64,000 nt of DNA, taken from contig JARGSG010000099.1 of the NCBI GenBank assembly GCA_030374805.1, positions 62,001 through 126,000 on the forward strand, given 5' to 3'. Under the pieces are notes generated by a model. It was not told the DNA's origin. It did no database searches and saw nothing but the letters and a program-made list of their open reading frames with translations. The first letter of the stretch is position 1. The number at the start of each line of letters is the position of its first letter. The DNA comes from Gracilaria gracilis (taxonomy: Eukaryota > Rhodophyta > Florideophyceae > Gracilariales > Gracilariaceae). A program made the position numbers and the translations under genes. Positions 1-10,519 of this stretch are shown here, one piece after another.

Positions 1-1660
1 GAACAGTCGCAAGGGCGTGGCATTGGCTGAAAATGCGCCCTTGAACACTGATATTGCCACCAAACAGCTCAGAACTCACCTGAGAAATCTACTGCTCTGG
101 TTGTACGTGTATTGCCATGATTCGATGGAAAGCGCTCGTATTGCGATGGGGTCAATTATATCAGCTGTTGTGAAGGCATTTGGTACGGGTCAAAAGCAGA
201 AGCTATAAAGACGAACTTGCCGGCTGTAACCGATCACTGCATTAAATCAATCTTCTCCCGGCAATGGCGTTCTCTTGAGGCTGTTTTTGGGGCTCTACGG
301 GACGTTCTTGTCTCTCGTACATGAGAGGAAGTGAAGGATTCCCTGAAGGATTTCTGGTACTATACACTGAGTGCGATGGATGATATCAAGGAAAGTGTGC
401 AGAAGAGTGCTCAAGGGAGTGGAAAGGTACTTTCGGAACTTTCCATCTATCTATGTAATCCAGGGTATGTGGATGAGGAGAATTCGGCCCCGGCCGTTGA
501 CGTTGTACTGTCCGTTCTTATGTTATCCATTACGCACAGCGCCGACGAAGTGAGAGCACTCGTTTCAAATACCTTGTCCGAGATCATACGGCACGTTCGA
601 AGGGAATTGCGGTCTTGTGTGCCGGATTTCATCTAAAATCTGTTGGAGGCGGCCACAGAGCTCGAGCCGAAAATTTTCAACTACTTGGAGTATCCCGTGG
701 CGTCACCAGAAGAGTTGCAGAACGCTCGAGTCACTACCGCGAGTATGTCTTCATCCTCTTTGATAGACTCGCTCGAAAGGTTGATTGGACAAGTTGACGA
801 AACAATCGCTGCAGAAGTGGTTTCGAATCCAGCCTGCTTGGCTTGCATAAAAGTGGGGATACCTATACGCGCAGCGACAGCACGGTTAATGTCTAGCGTT
901 TAGCAATCCAGAGCCGTGGTTATGGAACCCTACGCTGCCAAGCTTATGTTTCCAGCAGCACTTACTGCGGGTATTGAGCGTAATAAAATGCTTCGAAAGG
1001 CATGATGCAACGCGGCTGGTAGAGCAGCAAAATTGTGTCGTGTGGATGAAGTTGGAAAGTATTGCCAACAAATTGCCAAGAAAGCTACATCAGAGGAACC
1101 ACGCGATCGTGAGCTAGCCTCATTCTGGCTGCAGGATTATGGCAAATGGAGTCTGATACTGCTCACCAGCATGCAAGCACCATATTGACTTGGGCATACA
1201 TGGGTCTTCGTGAAACAGACGATGACCTGGGGATGCCAGCAAGAATTAAAAAGATGTGTGGAACTAAGGAGCGCCAAGCACTCAGGCCGTGCTTCGTTTG
1301 TACGCGAAGGAGATTGTCGAAATTTGCGAACAAATGCTATAGACTTCTACTCAGTACCGCGTGAAGAGATGCGCTGTCGCCACTCTAGGGGACCTCGCCA
1401 ATGCTTCAAATGCCAAGATCGATGCACAGTACATGTCCAGAAGCGCAAATGCTTTCTTAGCAGTCCTTCCAGGTAATATCTGGGAAGGAAAACATGTAGT
1501 TATTGAAGCCATCGTGTCGCTGGCGGATTCCTGTCCCAGTGCAATTTTGTGTGATGCATGCGGAGGGGGCACAGTTGTCGTGCAGGCGCTTCTGCCTGAA
1601 TCCCTCCGAAAGGAGAAAGAGTAAAGAATTGCCGCTATTGATGCATCGAAAAAGGTCCTG
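1..1660 (+). pseudogene. ECM29: ECM29-like proteasome adaptor, decayed and incomplete
   Basis: The HEAT-repeat middle to C-terminal part of ECM29, the adaptor that tethers 26S proteasomes, is recognisable across three frames. Matching blocks are LRDVLVSRT-stop-EEVKD, DDIKESV (373 on), EVRALVSNTLSEI, ELEPKIFNYL (about 656-700) and NIWEGKHVVIEAI (about 1475-1520), in the order known for the family. Within the frame of 301-1140 there are stops at 322-324 (TGA where Trp is expected), 634-636, 901-903 and 1003-1005. A frame change lies near 185 and others fall after 1140. The 5' part is off the window and homology ends at the inverted repeat at 1663. It is a dead copy; whether an intact ECM29 exists elsewhere cannot be seen here. 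Confidence 0.72.
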
Positions 1661-1662
1661 GT

Positions 1663-1691
1663 TAACGTCGGTGTTCTCGGAATGCTAGTTT
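1663..1691 (+). repeat. Left terminal inverted repeat of the 19.2-kb element
   Basis: It begins TAACGTCGGTG and ends GCTAGTTT. It pairs with 20795-20823 in inverted orientation with one mismatch (C at 1676 against the base matching A on the other arm). GCTAGTT-type motifs recur at about 1697-1715, 1734 and 1756. Confidence 0.85.
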
Positions 1692-1934
1692 AGTATGCTA
1701 GATGGCTAGTTATGAAAATAGAAGTCCGAAAAAACTAGCAATTTCGCATATTGCGCTAGTTGGCAAGGCAAAAAATTTTTTTTTTCCAAATCGCATTTCC
1801 ACGTGCCGCAGTTGAACTCCATTTGTTGAAGTTGTATGCTAGTTTGCAGTTCGTGCGCCACTGTCCGTTACCTCACATGCGTCGCAGTCGTCAAAATCAC
1901 TCAAAGCATTTACTCTCGGGTCACGAGCGCTGGT

Positions 1935-2664
1935 TTATTCCAACTCGGCATTCGGATCCTGAGTCTCAGTTTCCCTAAACGTGAAGTTAAAGAAGTCTAA
2001 CGGACAACTTTCCCCATTCTGGGACACCCTCCTAGCCCCAAAGAGGCTTCCAACCCCTCCCAGCTTCTTCTCCACCTGCTTCTCCAATATAAGCTCCGCC
2101 ATCCTCGCAGCCGCCGCCGCACTCCCGAAACCCACCAACGGCGCGCCACCCGGCAGCTGCGGCGGCACAAACACCTTCCCATCCTCGTCCATCATCACCC
2201 CCACCCTTCCTCTTCTTCTTCAGCCGATTCCCCACACCTTCTCCTCTCTCCTCTTCTCCCCCCCTCTCCCTCACACTCCCCTGCCCACCCCGAGGACCAG
2301 GCGTCATTGGCGACCCTTTACCTGCTCCCTCTCTCCCCCCTACTCCCCCTCTCCTCACCATTTCTTTCAACTCCATCAGCAATATGCACGCCTTCTCCAC
2401 CTGTCCCACTTGCTCCTCCATCACTTCGACCCTACCCTTCAGCCCCATGTTCTCCTTTCGCAGCCTCCCCATCTCCCTCCCCACGCACTCCAACATCCCA
2501 TTCACATGTCTCACAGCCCCCACCCCAGTCAACTTCATCCTCTTCCGAATCGTCGAAATCAATTCCATCGGCACCCCAACCTCCGACACACTCAGCACCA
2601 CCCCTCCCATTTCTGCCACCATCTCAGACAGCATGTAGTCGAAGTGCTCCTTCAAAGCCCCCAA
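1935..2664 (-). pseudogene. Coiled-coil, basic-tail protein of the large element
   Basis: Read on the minus strand, the first part (2664 down to about 2200) is leucine/glutamate rich with a heptad-like stretch (about residues 50-100) and then a Gly/Arg-rich linker ending in LKKKRK. About one base of frame change near 2200 leads into a second part, with VFVPPQLPGGAPLVGFGSA and RMAELILEKQVEKKLGGVG, that ends at 1935. The region is extremely purine-skewed, so open frames on the opposite strand are misleading; I chose this strand because its composition is protein-like. The start is unclear and could lie upstream of 2664. Function is unknown; it may be an accessory protein of the element. Confidence 0.4.
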
Positions 2665-3407
2665 AGCTTCCTCACCCGTTCCTCCATCTACCCCATAAAC
2701 CTTCTCTCCGGTCCTCCTCCTCCATCCCCATCCCCATCACCTCCACCGCCTCCTCCATCCCCATTACAAACCCTCTGACTCACACAAACCCCCTCAGTAC
2801 CCCCTCCCTCCTCCCGCGGCTGCGTCTCTGGCACTTACGTCCTATGCGGCAGAGCCATTAGCTCCTCGTCACCAACGTATCCATTCGACATCCCGAGAAA
2901 AGACGGCGTCCGGCGATAAACGACTTGAACAGGCCTAAGCGACTTACAACAACTCTCGTCCTTGCCACCTCTGATCACAGCCGTTACACTCGTGTCCATA
3001 CACCTCTCTACCCCGCAGGCCTATTTGTATCACAATTTTCTATACCTCAATTTCCCGCCATTCCCCAAAAACTCCATTTCTCCCAGATATTTCCATATTT
3101 TCGTTTTTTCCTTTCAGTACCATCCCACAAAACCAATCCACAGCGCCCGTTACTTAACTCCTTACCATTATATCATCCCCTTTATAATTCATTTCGACAC
3201 ATCTATTTTCATAAACACATTCATCAGTCCTGATCCCTTCATACCCACGTACCTCATTCTTTCAACTACCTAGTCATAAAAACTATCTTTTCCTCTGAAA
3301 CCACTTTATCGATGTATACATCAGCAACGCCGTTCTCTACTTAAGCATCTCTCCCTTCCTCTCCTGTAGCACAATATCTCCTCACAGCATCCAACAAATT
3401 CGACATA
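2665..3407. other. Non-coding, pyrimidine-rich spacer
   Basis: C/T-rich sequence with no convincing protein on either strand; the open frames look compositional. It may hold the promoters of the divergent coiled-coil (-) and reductase-like (+) genes. Confidence 0.5.
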
Positions 3408-4240
3408 ATGACGTCGCCTTCCTCTTCTCTCCGCATCTCCCACACCCCAGCTGTTGTTGTATGCAGAGGCCGCATTGGATCCATTCTTTACGACCACGGT
3501 ACACCTCAAGATACCATTCTTTCACTCCAAGATTTCATAGCCACAGACAGCACTCCGCAAGGTCCCATTTTCTTCTGCGGCAGGAGCAACTTGTTGGAAA
3601 CAGTAATTTGCTCCTGCCCTCCATCTCGCAGACAAGACTTGGTCTTCATTCAGAACGGCCATATTCTTCCCATTCTTTGAAAACATGGTCTGCATCATAC
3701 CACACGAGCAGTTCTTCACATCGCCGTACCCACTCTCGCTGCACCTCCACAGGATGGCGTCACCCCTCTTACTCCCAACGGCCTCACAACTGTCACCGTA
3801 AAATGGGCTTTCGCACTAGCACAACGCTTCTTTAACGCAGGTCTCACTTGCAATATCGTTGACGAAGACGCCTTCTTTAAATCCTACTACGAAAAGCTCA
3901 TCTGGATCTCTTCATTCAACCTATTTGGTTTTTCCCACGGCTTCATTACCATGCATGACGTGGCCACCCGCTACAATACCATAGTCTCAACGATAATAAA
4001 GGAACTACTCGGCATAGTCTCCTCCACACAGCTATCTCGTACAATATCCCCTCCACAGTACAATCCCTCCTCGCCTACGGCAGCACTCTTACCTCCTTTG
4101 ACGCCTCATTCTCTGAGTACGAATTCAGAAATGCTTACTTCTACCTTTCCTCCGAGGATACCAAGAGAGCGGGCTCGGCTGACCCTGCCCCTTTTCACAC
4201 CAACTATGTCAATGTCCTTAGAAAAGACATTCTCTTTTAG
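3408..4240 (+). pseudogene. Ketopantoate reductase-like (ApbA/PanE family) protein
   Basis: The frame starting at the ATG at 3408 reads VVVCRGRIGSILYDHG (short nucleotide-binding-like start), CGRSNLLETVI, then NGLTTVTVKWAFALAQRF and the C-terminal helical block EKLIWISSFNLFG typical of the ApbA C-terminal domain. A TGA interrupts at 3678-3680. Near 4010-4030 the frame changes, after which SLLAYGSTLTSFDASFSEYE continues to a TAG at 4238. The pattern resembles a family of 6PGDH/ketopantoate-reductase-like proteins of plants and algae of unknown substrate. It looks like a metabolic passenger gene captured by the element, now dead. Confidence 0.55.
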
Positions 4241-4443
4241 TACCAGTACTACTTTGGTCTCATTTTGTAAAAAAGATATCTTCGTACAATACTCTCTCTC
4301 CTTACCCCACGCTTTGTAACTCATTTTCTTTCTTCAACAATCCTTTTATGCTCACATTATATCAAAACATTCGTTTATTTCTCCGTAATAGTCAAGTCAC
4401 CTCACTGTCACACACATAACACTACACGCCCTACATGTTTTAT

Positions 4444-7400
4444 CTAGTCCTCCTCATAATTCATTATCATCGGTCCCTTCTCGTAGTCCCCATCCGTGTT
4501 ATCAGCCTTGTGGCCTTGTACCTCGTCAACTTCCTCTTCGTAATCCTCCTCTCCAACTTCCTCTTCTCCCATTTCAAAGTTGCTCACAGAACTTTCCTCC
4601 TCGTCCAGCTGGTCGTTCGGATCTTCCCCGAGTCCAAATTCCTCATCTAAGAATTTGGGCCGAAAAGCAGGCTGCCTGTGCACCGCATCAGGGAGCTTGT
4701 ATCCCTCGGGCAAAAACTACATATGATACCGTAGACAATTCTCTTTCACTAGCGCATCCAAGTACCCAGCCCCAGCATGAAACACATCTCCCCTTCCAAT
4801 CAACATGGAGTACGGTGGAACCCTGAACTTCTTCACAACCATCGTACGAGAAAGCCTCTTTAAACTCTTGTCATCCGTCACATACATATTATGTGACCTC
4901 TCACATACCCATATCATAAGAGAGTCCCCCCCGGAGGCCATCATGAAGAATCCTGGAATCTCCCCATTGTTCTTCTCCACATTCGTCAACCCTCGGAAAT
5001 CGGTGTGCAACACCTGCCTCAGGCATCCCTCCCCCGTACACAACACACTTCCTCCAGTTTCCGGCACATACATTCTCTTCTTAGACCTATTTTTGTTACA
5101 CAGACGAAGAGCGGCTGCTATCTGCCCAAACCCAGCATACCATAACGCCCTCTTTCTCACCATCATCACATTCTTCTCATCCGATTCCATGTAATCCACA
5201 ATCTCCTTCTTCATGGTTATCGCCCAATGCCCTGCATCCTATCCCCCGCGTCCTTCCAATCTCCGGCATGGATGATAGGGTTCCATCTCTTGCGGTTATC
5301 CTCGAACTTGAGGTCTGGCTGTTCCAAGAAATCCTTGTGAAAGGACTCCAAAATATTCTCTGTCACATCTTCGTCCAACACCATTCCCCTCTACTTCGCC
5401 TCAACTGACATGCCTTCGTCACTTCCAAATTCTTCCAGCACACAGAATCTTCTCTCCATCAACTCCATTCTCTTCGCGGCAAAATACTCTCGCGCGAGGT
5501 CATCCCTCTCCATCGCCACCATCGAAAGAGCCTCTTCCTCCTCTTTCGGCTTACCCTTCAACGGGAGCTTCACCCCAAGAACTGGTTCCTTCGTAGTCTC
5601 CAGTTCCTTGTGCACATTCCGGGCTGCATGCCAGTACACCGCATGGTGCACCGCCCTCAAATTCTCCACCGTTAAACACCCCGCCCTATGCTGCTTTCGT
5701 AGGTGAAGCATATCCATCCTCGGGTGCTGGTGTTTCATAGCATTCTTCCCTCCCGTCCTCTCACTCGGCAGTGCACTCACCATATTCGCCCACGATCTCC
5801 CGGTGTACTCCCCAGCTGTCTTCATCCCCTTTGGGAGAACATTCGGATTGTTATCCTCAAAGCTACACATACCTCTTTCACCTTCCCCCCCGGTTCATCC
5901 CCAACAAATACACTATCCTTCTCACTACTATCACTCTCCTCCTCGCCCTCACTGGACGATATCACATTGATTTTCTGCTTCTTAAAGAACTTATGCAATG
6001 CAGTTCTCGTCATTTTCCTGAACAGGTTAACAACCTCCAAAGGTATGTCCACAGAAGATGTGTTCACCGTACCCTTCCTTCTCCGCTTCGGGGCAGGTTC
6101 CACATCATCTTCATCCTCGTCGTCAGTAAGCACCACAGAAGTTCTCTTCCTCGTTTTCCTCTTCTTCCCCACAACCCTTCCAACCTTCTCTTCTCTCAAG
6201 CGACCCGGAACCACCTTACGTCTTGTGCTGCGTCTTAACAACAGGGCTTTCCACCATGGGATCGTTCTCCACCTCAGCAGATGGAGCCCTGGCGGTCCCC
6301 TCCGGTTCCACAACCTCTTCAATAACCTTCTCTACAACCTTCTCCTCCTCTGAACTTCGCAGCGGTACTTTAAAGTGTTGTTACAGCTTGTTACCTGCAG
6401 TCTTCACCCTCCTAGACACCATCCTCTCCCACAAACGCTTTGCTCCCGCGAGCTCCATTTTGGCTGTTTGCTTCCCGAGATATCCCAAGCCAGATACCCC
6501 CTTTCCTCCAATCTTGAAAACCGTCTGCAACACTTCCTCAACTGTCATCTTCTCCCTCTTGACAGTCATTTCGCAAAGCTTAAACATACCAATTGCACAC
6601 TGAAAGAAGTACTTCCTCATATCCTCAAAACGGCCCGTCCTTCCTGCAGAGAACATTCTCAGTCGCACATGCCATTGCAAGCAACGGACGACGAAACGGA
6701 ATTCCCTATCTGCGAGTCCCATAAGGAGGTCACTGGACACATATGTGAGCGTCAGCGGCGGCCCCTCCTCACACACCTTCTCAAAGAATCGGAGAAGCCC
6801 CTCGCTTTGCACAAACGTCAGAGCCAGTGCCGCATAGCGATTCAAGTGACGCATACTATAGTCCCCGATAACCCCACTTCTTTTCAACTCGCCCACTATC
6901 TGTTCCCTAAACCTTCCTCCCATCTACTCCTCCTTCGTCAATGATGTTTTCAACGAAGGACACCGTGCTATGAAGCTTGTGTGCGAAAGACATCTTCAGA
7001 ACAATGGAGCTTATCTCGTTCAGGAGATTGCCAAGTCCTAGCACTTCATTCATGACCATCGGATTACCATCCTTCCTCGTCCATAACACAACATCCAGAG
7101 ACTTCACTATATCCTCCCACTTCCTTCCTTCCTCACGCAGGTCCTGTAACACAAGAAATCGGTGATATCCGTCTATAAGTGTTACAGGCAGCACAAGTCT
7201 CCCGTCAACGATGTCACTCGCTTCCAAATCGCCTACAAGTGTAACAGCAATCAAACCGGCGGAGGGAAGCCAACCAAAGTTGCGGCACTTCATCTTCGTG
7301 GCCTCCTTGTGCGCCAGGTTCACACTGCGAACCGTCTTCTTCAGGATTTCAATCATCTTGATATTCGTCGTCAACCGCTGCTGAACATAGTCGGCGAGGG

Positions 7401-8280
7401 ATATCTTATGTAGCAGCAGCGTGGTGTCCACCTCATCCGACGGAACTTTATCTCCTTCATCGAACAAATCCCCCTCAGTTCCACCCAGGGAAGTCTTAGT
7501 AGTCCCAATCACCTCCACAACATCGTCATCGGAGTCATCCACGATTTTAACCCTCTCAATTGCTCCCACCTGTTTCTTCATCCCTTTAGAACCTCCTCTT
7601 CCTCCTCCTCTCGTCGGTGGAGACTGGATTTTGGCGGTTTCAGAGGACTGCTCAGCCGATTCCTTGACCTCCTCAACATCTTCACTCTCAGGCTGAGAGG
7701 TGGACGACTTCCCGGCCCCAGGGTGCGGAGTGGGGTGCGAAGTGGGACTCTGGGGAATCTCAATTGAGGCGATCATCGACGTATCCCAGGCATACAACCC
7801 AGCCGATACCAATTCGGCGAGCTTACTCGGGGGTTCCTCCGAACCTTGGAAACGGTAAGGATACTTCGCGTCTAGATGACTTGAAATATTCGTCCTCCAG
7901 ATAACCACCAAATCATCACCCTCTAAGGCAGTAGCACTCAGAAGATGGCCATGTATCGAACGTCAGAGCCCCTTCCCGGTACCACCATCAGGCCCCACGC
8001 CACGTACTTCCGCACTACCAACTTTAACCCTGTTCTTGTCCTTTCCAAGGCTGATGAACAAAGATACAGAGTTGCCACCTTTTACCTTATGTGGAGCGGG
8101 AGTACTCGTCTTCTTCTTCATCGCGCGCGGTGTTCCCCGCTTGGAACGCGATGTCAGCCTACGAGGCGTGGAGACCTTCGCCTTTCCTCTTCCTCGCGTA
8201 AACGGCGCCATTTCTGACCCCTCGCTGTTTCTCTTCGATCGCGCTGACTCCCGCCCCCTTTTATAGTTCAGAGGCGCCAT
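4444..8280 (-). pseudogene. ParB-like / 2-oxoglutarate Fe(II) dioxygenase fusion, broken
   Basis: A single long minus-strand gene of roughly 1,250 codons, starting at the ATG complement at 8278-8280 (MAPLNYKRGRESARS, basic N-terminus). The N-terminal third (about 7160-7500) carries VTLIDGYHRFLVLQDL, the ParB/sulfiredoxin-like DGxHR signature. The middle is acidic/basic linker (DDEDEDD, KRRRK). The C-terminal third (5214-4444) has LHTDFRGL (HxD iron ligands), GRGDVFHAGAGY (distal His) and CLRYH (2OG-binding Arg), the order of a double-stranded beta-helix dioxygenase, followed by FLPEGYKLPD and an acidic tail. Breaks: TGA 7963-7965, TAG 5391-5393, TAG 4717-4719 (where Tyr is expected), TAA 6381-6383, and frame changes near 6915, 6215, 5850 and 5220. 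The substrate is unknown. A TET/JBP-like role on modified bases is an inference from the transposon context. Confidence 0.6.
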
Positions 8281-8585
8281 GTTGGATACAAAGGGTTCAA
8301 ACAATTAGAAACGCGGATTACGACCGTCGGGAATGCTCACGAGAACGTATAGTGTACGTTCCCTTCTCAATCACGTTCGTTGCCTTCACTTCCTGACCGA
8401 ACACTGCGCCCGCTCAATATAGGATTGAACTCAAGGGGTTCCGTATTTCACGTTATATAATTCACTATCGCGTTATTTAGAAAGTTAAATGATTGTCATA
8501 ACTACTACGTACGCATAGCTATAGAATAAAGGCACCCAGTTTTGAAGGAAAAAAAGAATGAATTGCGTCCGTTAAGTTTTCTGCG

Positions 8586-8892
8586 TGGACAGTGGTCCGG
8601 GGTGGAGTGGCGCTTCATCAGTGCCCTGATGAAGCGCCACACCACCCCGGACCGCTGTCCATGCGCAGTGGCCGATGACGTTGGACGACACCTCGGACGG
8701 CTGTCTGTGGCTCATGAAGCTGGACGACACCTCGGACCGCTGTCCACGCGAAAACAAAATTTAATTTTTCGGACAGCGGTTCGGGGTGGAGTGGCGCTTC
8801 ATCACGGCACTGATGAAGCGCCACTCCACCCCGGACCGCTGTCCCCGCGCCGTGGCCGATGAAGCTGGACGACACCTCGGACCGCTGTCGAC
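8586..8892. repeat. Palindromic array, block 1
   Basis: Two ~75-nt hairpins at 8586-8661 and 8771-8844 have near-perfect 34-nt arms (GGACAG..TGGCGCTTCATCA against TGATGAAGCGCCA..CTGTCC) and 6-nt loops. Between and after them are three direct copies of a ~30-nt unit containing GACGACACCTCGGACCGC. Confidence 0.85.
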
Positions 8893-9210
8893 GACAGTTT
8901 TCACTTAAGATTGTTTTATGAATATTGAAAGCCCTGCATCTTCTTATAATGACGGAAGGACGTAAGGGTACATCCTATCAAATAGAAGAAGGTAGTTCTC
9001 CCGACTACCCTCTCTAACTTTATAGGATTAGATTTTCCTGTAGCGCCCAAGGTCGTGACCGATAATGAATACCCCCTTTGCGACAGCCACGAGCATTATG
9101 TGGTTGTCGGAGAAGAAGAACTCATCACTGGCCACGACATTCTTCTAGTGACTATATTGGGGACTATTCTTCTTCAGTGATTGAAATATCAGTCATGGCA
9201 AAACACGATT

Positions 9211-9430
9211 ACCTGAGTTGAACAACTCATATAATCGTAGCCCACCATCACCGGTAGCTCAACCACTTCCGATAGTTCGACCTAACGCAGTCTAATCTAT
9301 TCGGTCTAATAAATAACCACAGTCCAACAGTGATTGAGCTGGCTGTCAAAGCCAAAGCCGACTACATGAGTTGAACAACTCAAATAATCGTACTCGACCA
9401 TCACGGCCAGCTCAAGCACTTCCGAATGTT
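9211..9430 (+). repeat. Direct repeat pair, each with a GAGTTGAACAACTC palindrome
   Basis: Copies at about 9211-9277 and 9361-9430. Each has GAGTTGAACAACTC, then AATCGTA, CCATCAC and AGCTCAA.CACTTCCGA in the same order. Confidence 0.7.
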
Positions 9431-9623
9431 CTCAGTAAAGCAAGGATGCAGACGTGGCATACACTGTGTCCGGCGACTCTGGCTTGAATACGCAATAGCA
9501 TGGAAAATAGAAGAGTACGCCAGTTAGTACGATTCACAGAAAACGAACAAAAATTGTCGAACGTACCTTGTGTGCCACTACGTCCGCGCAACAGAACAAG
9601 GACGGAAAAAGCACCTCCCTTAT

Positions 9624-9710
9624 ACAGTTTCCGGCGATATGTTCTTCTTCTGTCACAACCGAGAGGATCACTTGGTTGTGACAAGAGAAGAAGAGATTCC
9701 CGGAAACCGT
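9624..9710. repeat. Central hairpin
   Basis: Imperfect 35-40 nt arms: ACAGTTTCCGG..TTCTTCTTCTG..CACAACC pairs with GGTTGTG..AGAAGAAGA..CCGGAAACCGT around a 13-nt loop. A degenerate relative is seen around 9056-9170. Confidence 0.65.
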
Positions 9711-9845
9711 AACGGGGAGGTACAGAGCGTTGTGCTTACCGAGGCAGCTGGCAGGAGAGCGAAGGTGCTTAAGTACACGGAGCGTCACATTACAAACAAG
9801 CGCCAATCGCGAGGGGGCCGCTGTCCAGGTGGAATTTTTTTTTTC

Positions 9846-10083
9846 GCGTGGACAGCGGTCCGAGGTATCGTCCAGCTTCATCGGCCACGGCGCGTGGACA
9901 GCGGTCCGGGGTGGAGTGGCGCTTCATCAGTGCCGTGATGAAGCGCCACTCCACCCCAGACCGCTGTCCGAAAAATTAAATTTTGTTTCACTTTTTCTCC
10001 CACGGCGCATGGAAAGCGGACCGCCTCGAGTGGCACTTCATCAGAGCCTTGATGGAGCGCCACTGCACCACGGACCGCTGTCC
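9846..10083. repeat. Palindromic array, block 2 (inverted relative to block 1)
   Basis: Hairpins at 9896-9969 and 10011-10083 use the same arm sequence as block 1. The A/T linker after 9969 (GAAAAATTAAATTTTGTTTC) is the reverse complement of the linker before 8771, so the two blocks form one long imperfect inverted repeat with a ~0.95-kb spacer. Confidence 0.8.
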
Positions 10084-10519
10084 GGAGAGCCGTAAGTTAT
10101 AACTTCCCATATACTTCCATATCTACGAATTACCGCACCCCCTCCCATCTCTGCCTTCTCTTATAACTGTTTATCACCGCATAATCCCCCCTAACATCGC
10201 CCAATTTTCTTCTACTCCTCTAGTTTAGAGTTCTGGTGCCGTTTTGGCTTCTGAACTCCTCCTTCACATCGCTAATTCCGCAGCCGTCTGCCGTCCGCTC
10301 CCGTCTACCATCCGCACACATCTCTCGTTTGCTGCCGTCTCCCGTCAGCTTCCGTCCGTTCGCCCTCACCGTCCGCTGCCGACGTCAATGATCTGTTTTC
10401 TCACGACCGCCCCCGTTATCCTTCCGTATTCATAATACAGCCCCGCGTTATTGTTTAAAAAGGCTGCCGCAACCACATCCAGGTCTAAGTCACCGTCACC
10501 GGCACCTCCGACATCCGAC

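Larger units (their letters stand above)
8281..10519. other. Divergent intergenic region rich in palindromes
   Basis: It lies between the divergently transcribed dioxygenase-like (-) and methyltransferase (+) genes. No protein is supported; long open frames at 8542-8875 and 9500-10095 simply read through the palindromes. It contains two inverted blocks of hairpins, a spaced direct repeat and a central hairpin, each listed separately. The arrangement suits a shared promoter/regulatory region, or a nested foldback element of about 1.5 kb. Confidence 0.55.

Noticed and set aside
322..1005. Alternative genetic code to explain in-frame stops
   Set aside because: TAA, TAG and TGA are all found inside the relics, frameshifts accompany them, and intact neighbouring genes end normally at standard stops.
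1981..2861. Long plus-strand open frames rich in Pro/Ser/His
   Set aside because: Pyrimidine-skewed shadow of the minus-strand coiled-coil gene; no motif and highly repetitive composition.
8586..8892. CRISPR-like repeat array
   Set aside because: Few units, palindromic arms, no uniform spacers, and a eukaryotic context.
8542..10095. Open frames on both strands containing GGVALHHGTDEAP-like repeats
   Set aside because: They read through the hairpin arms; the same DNA gives similar peptides on both strands, so they are not genes.
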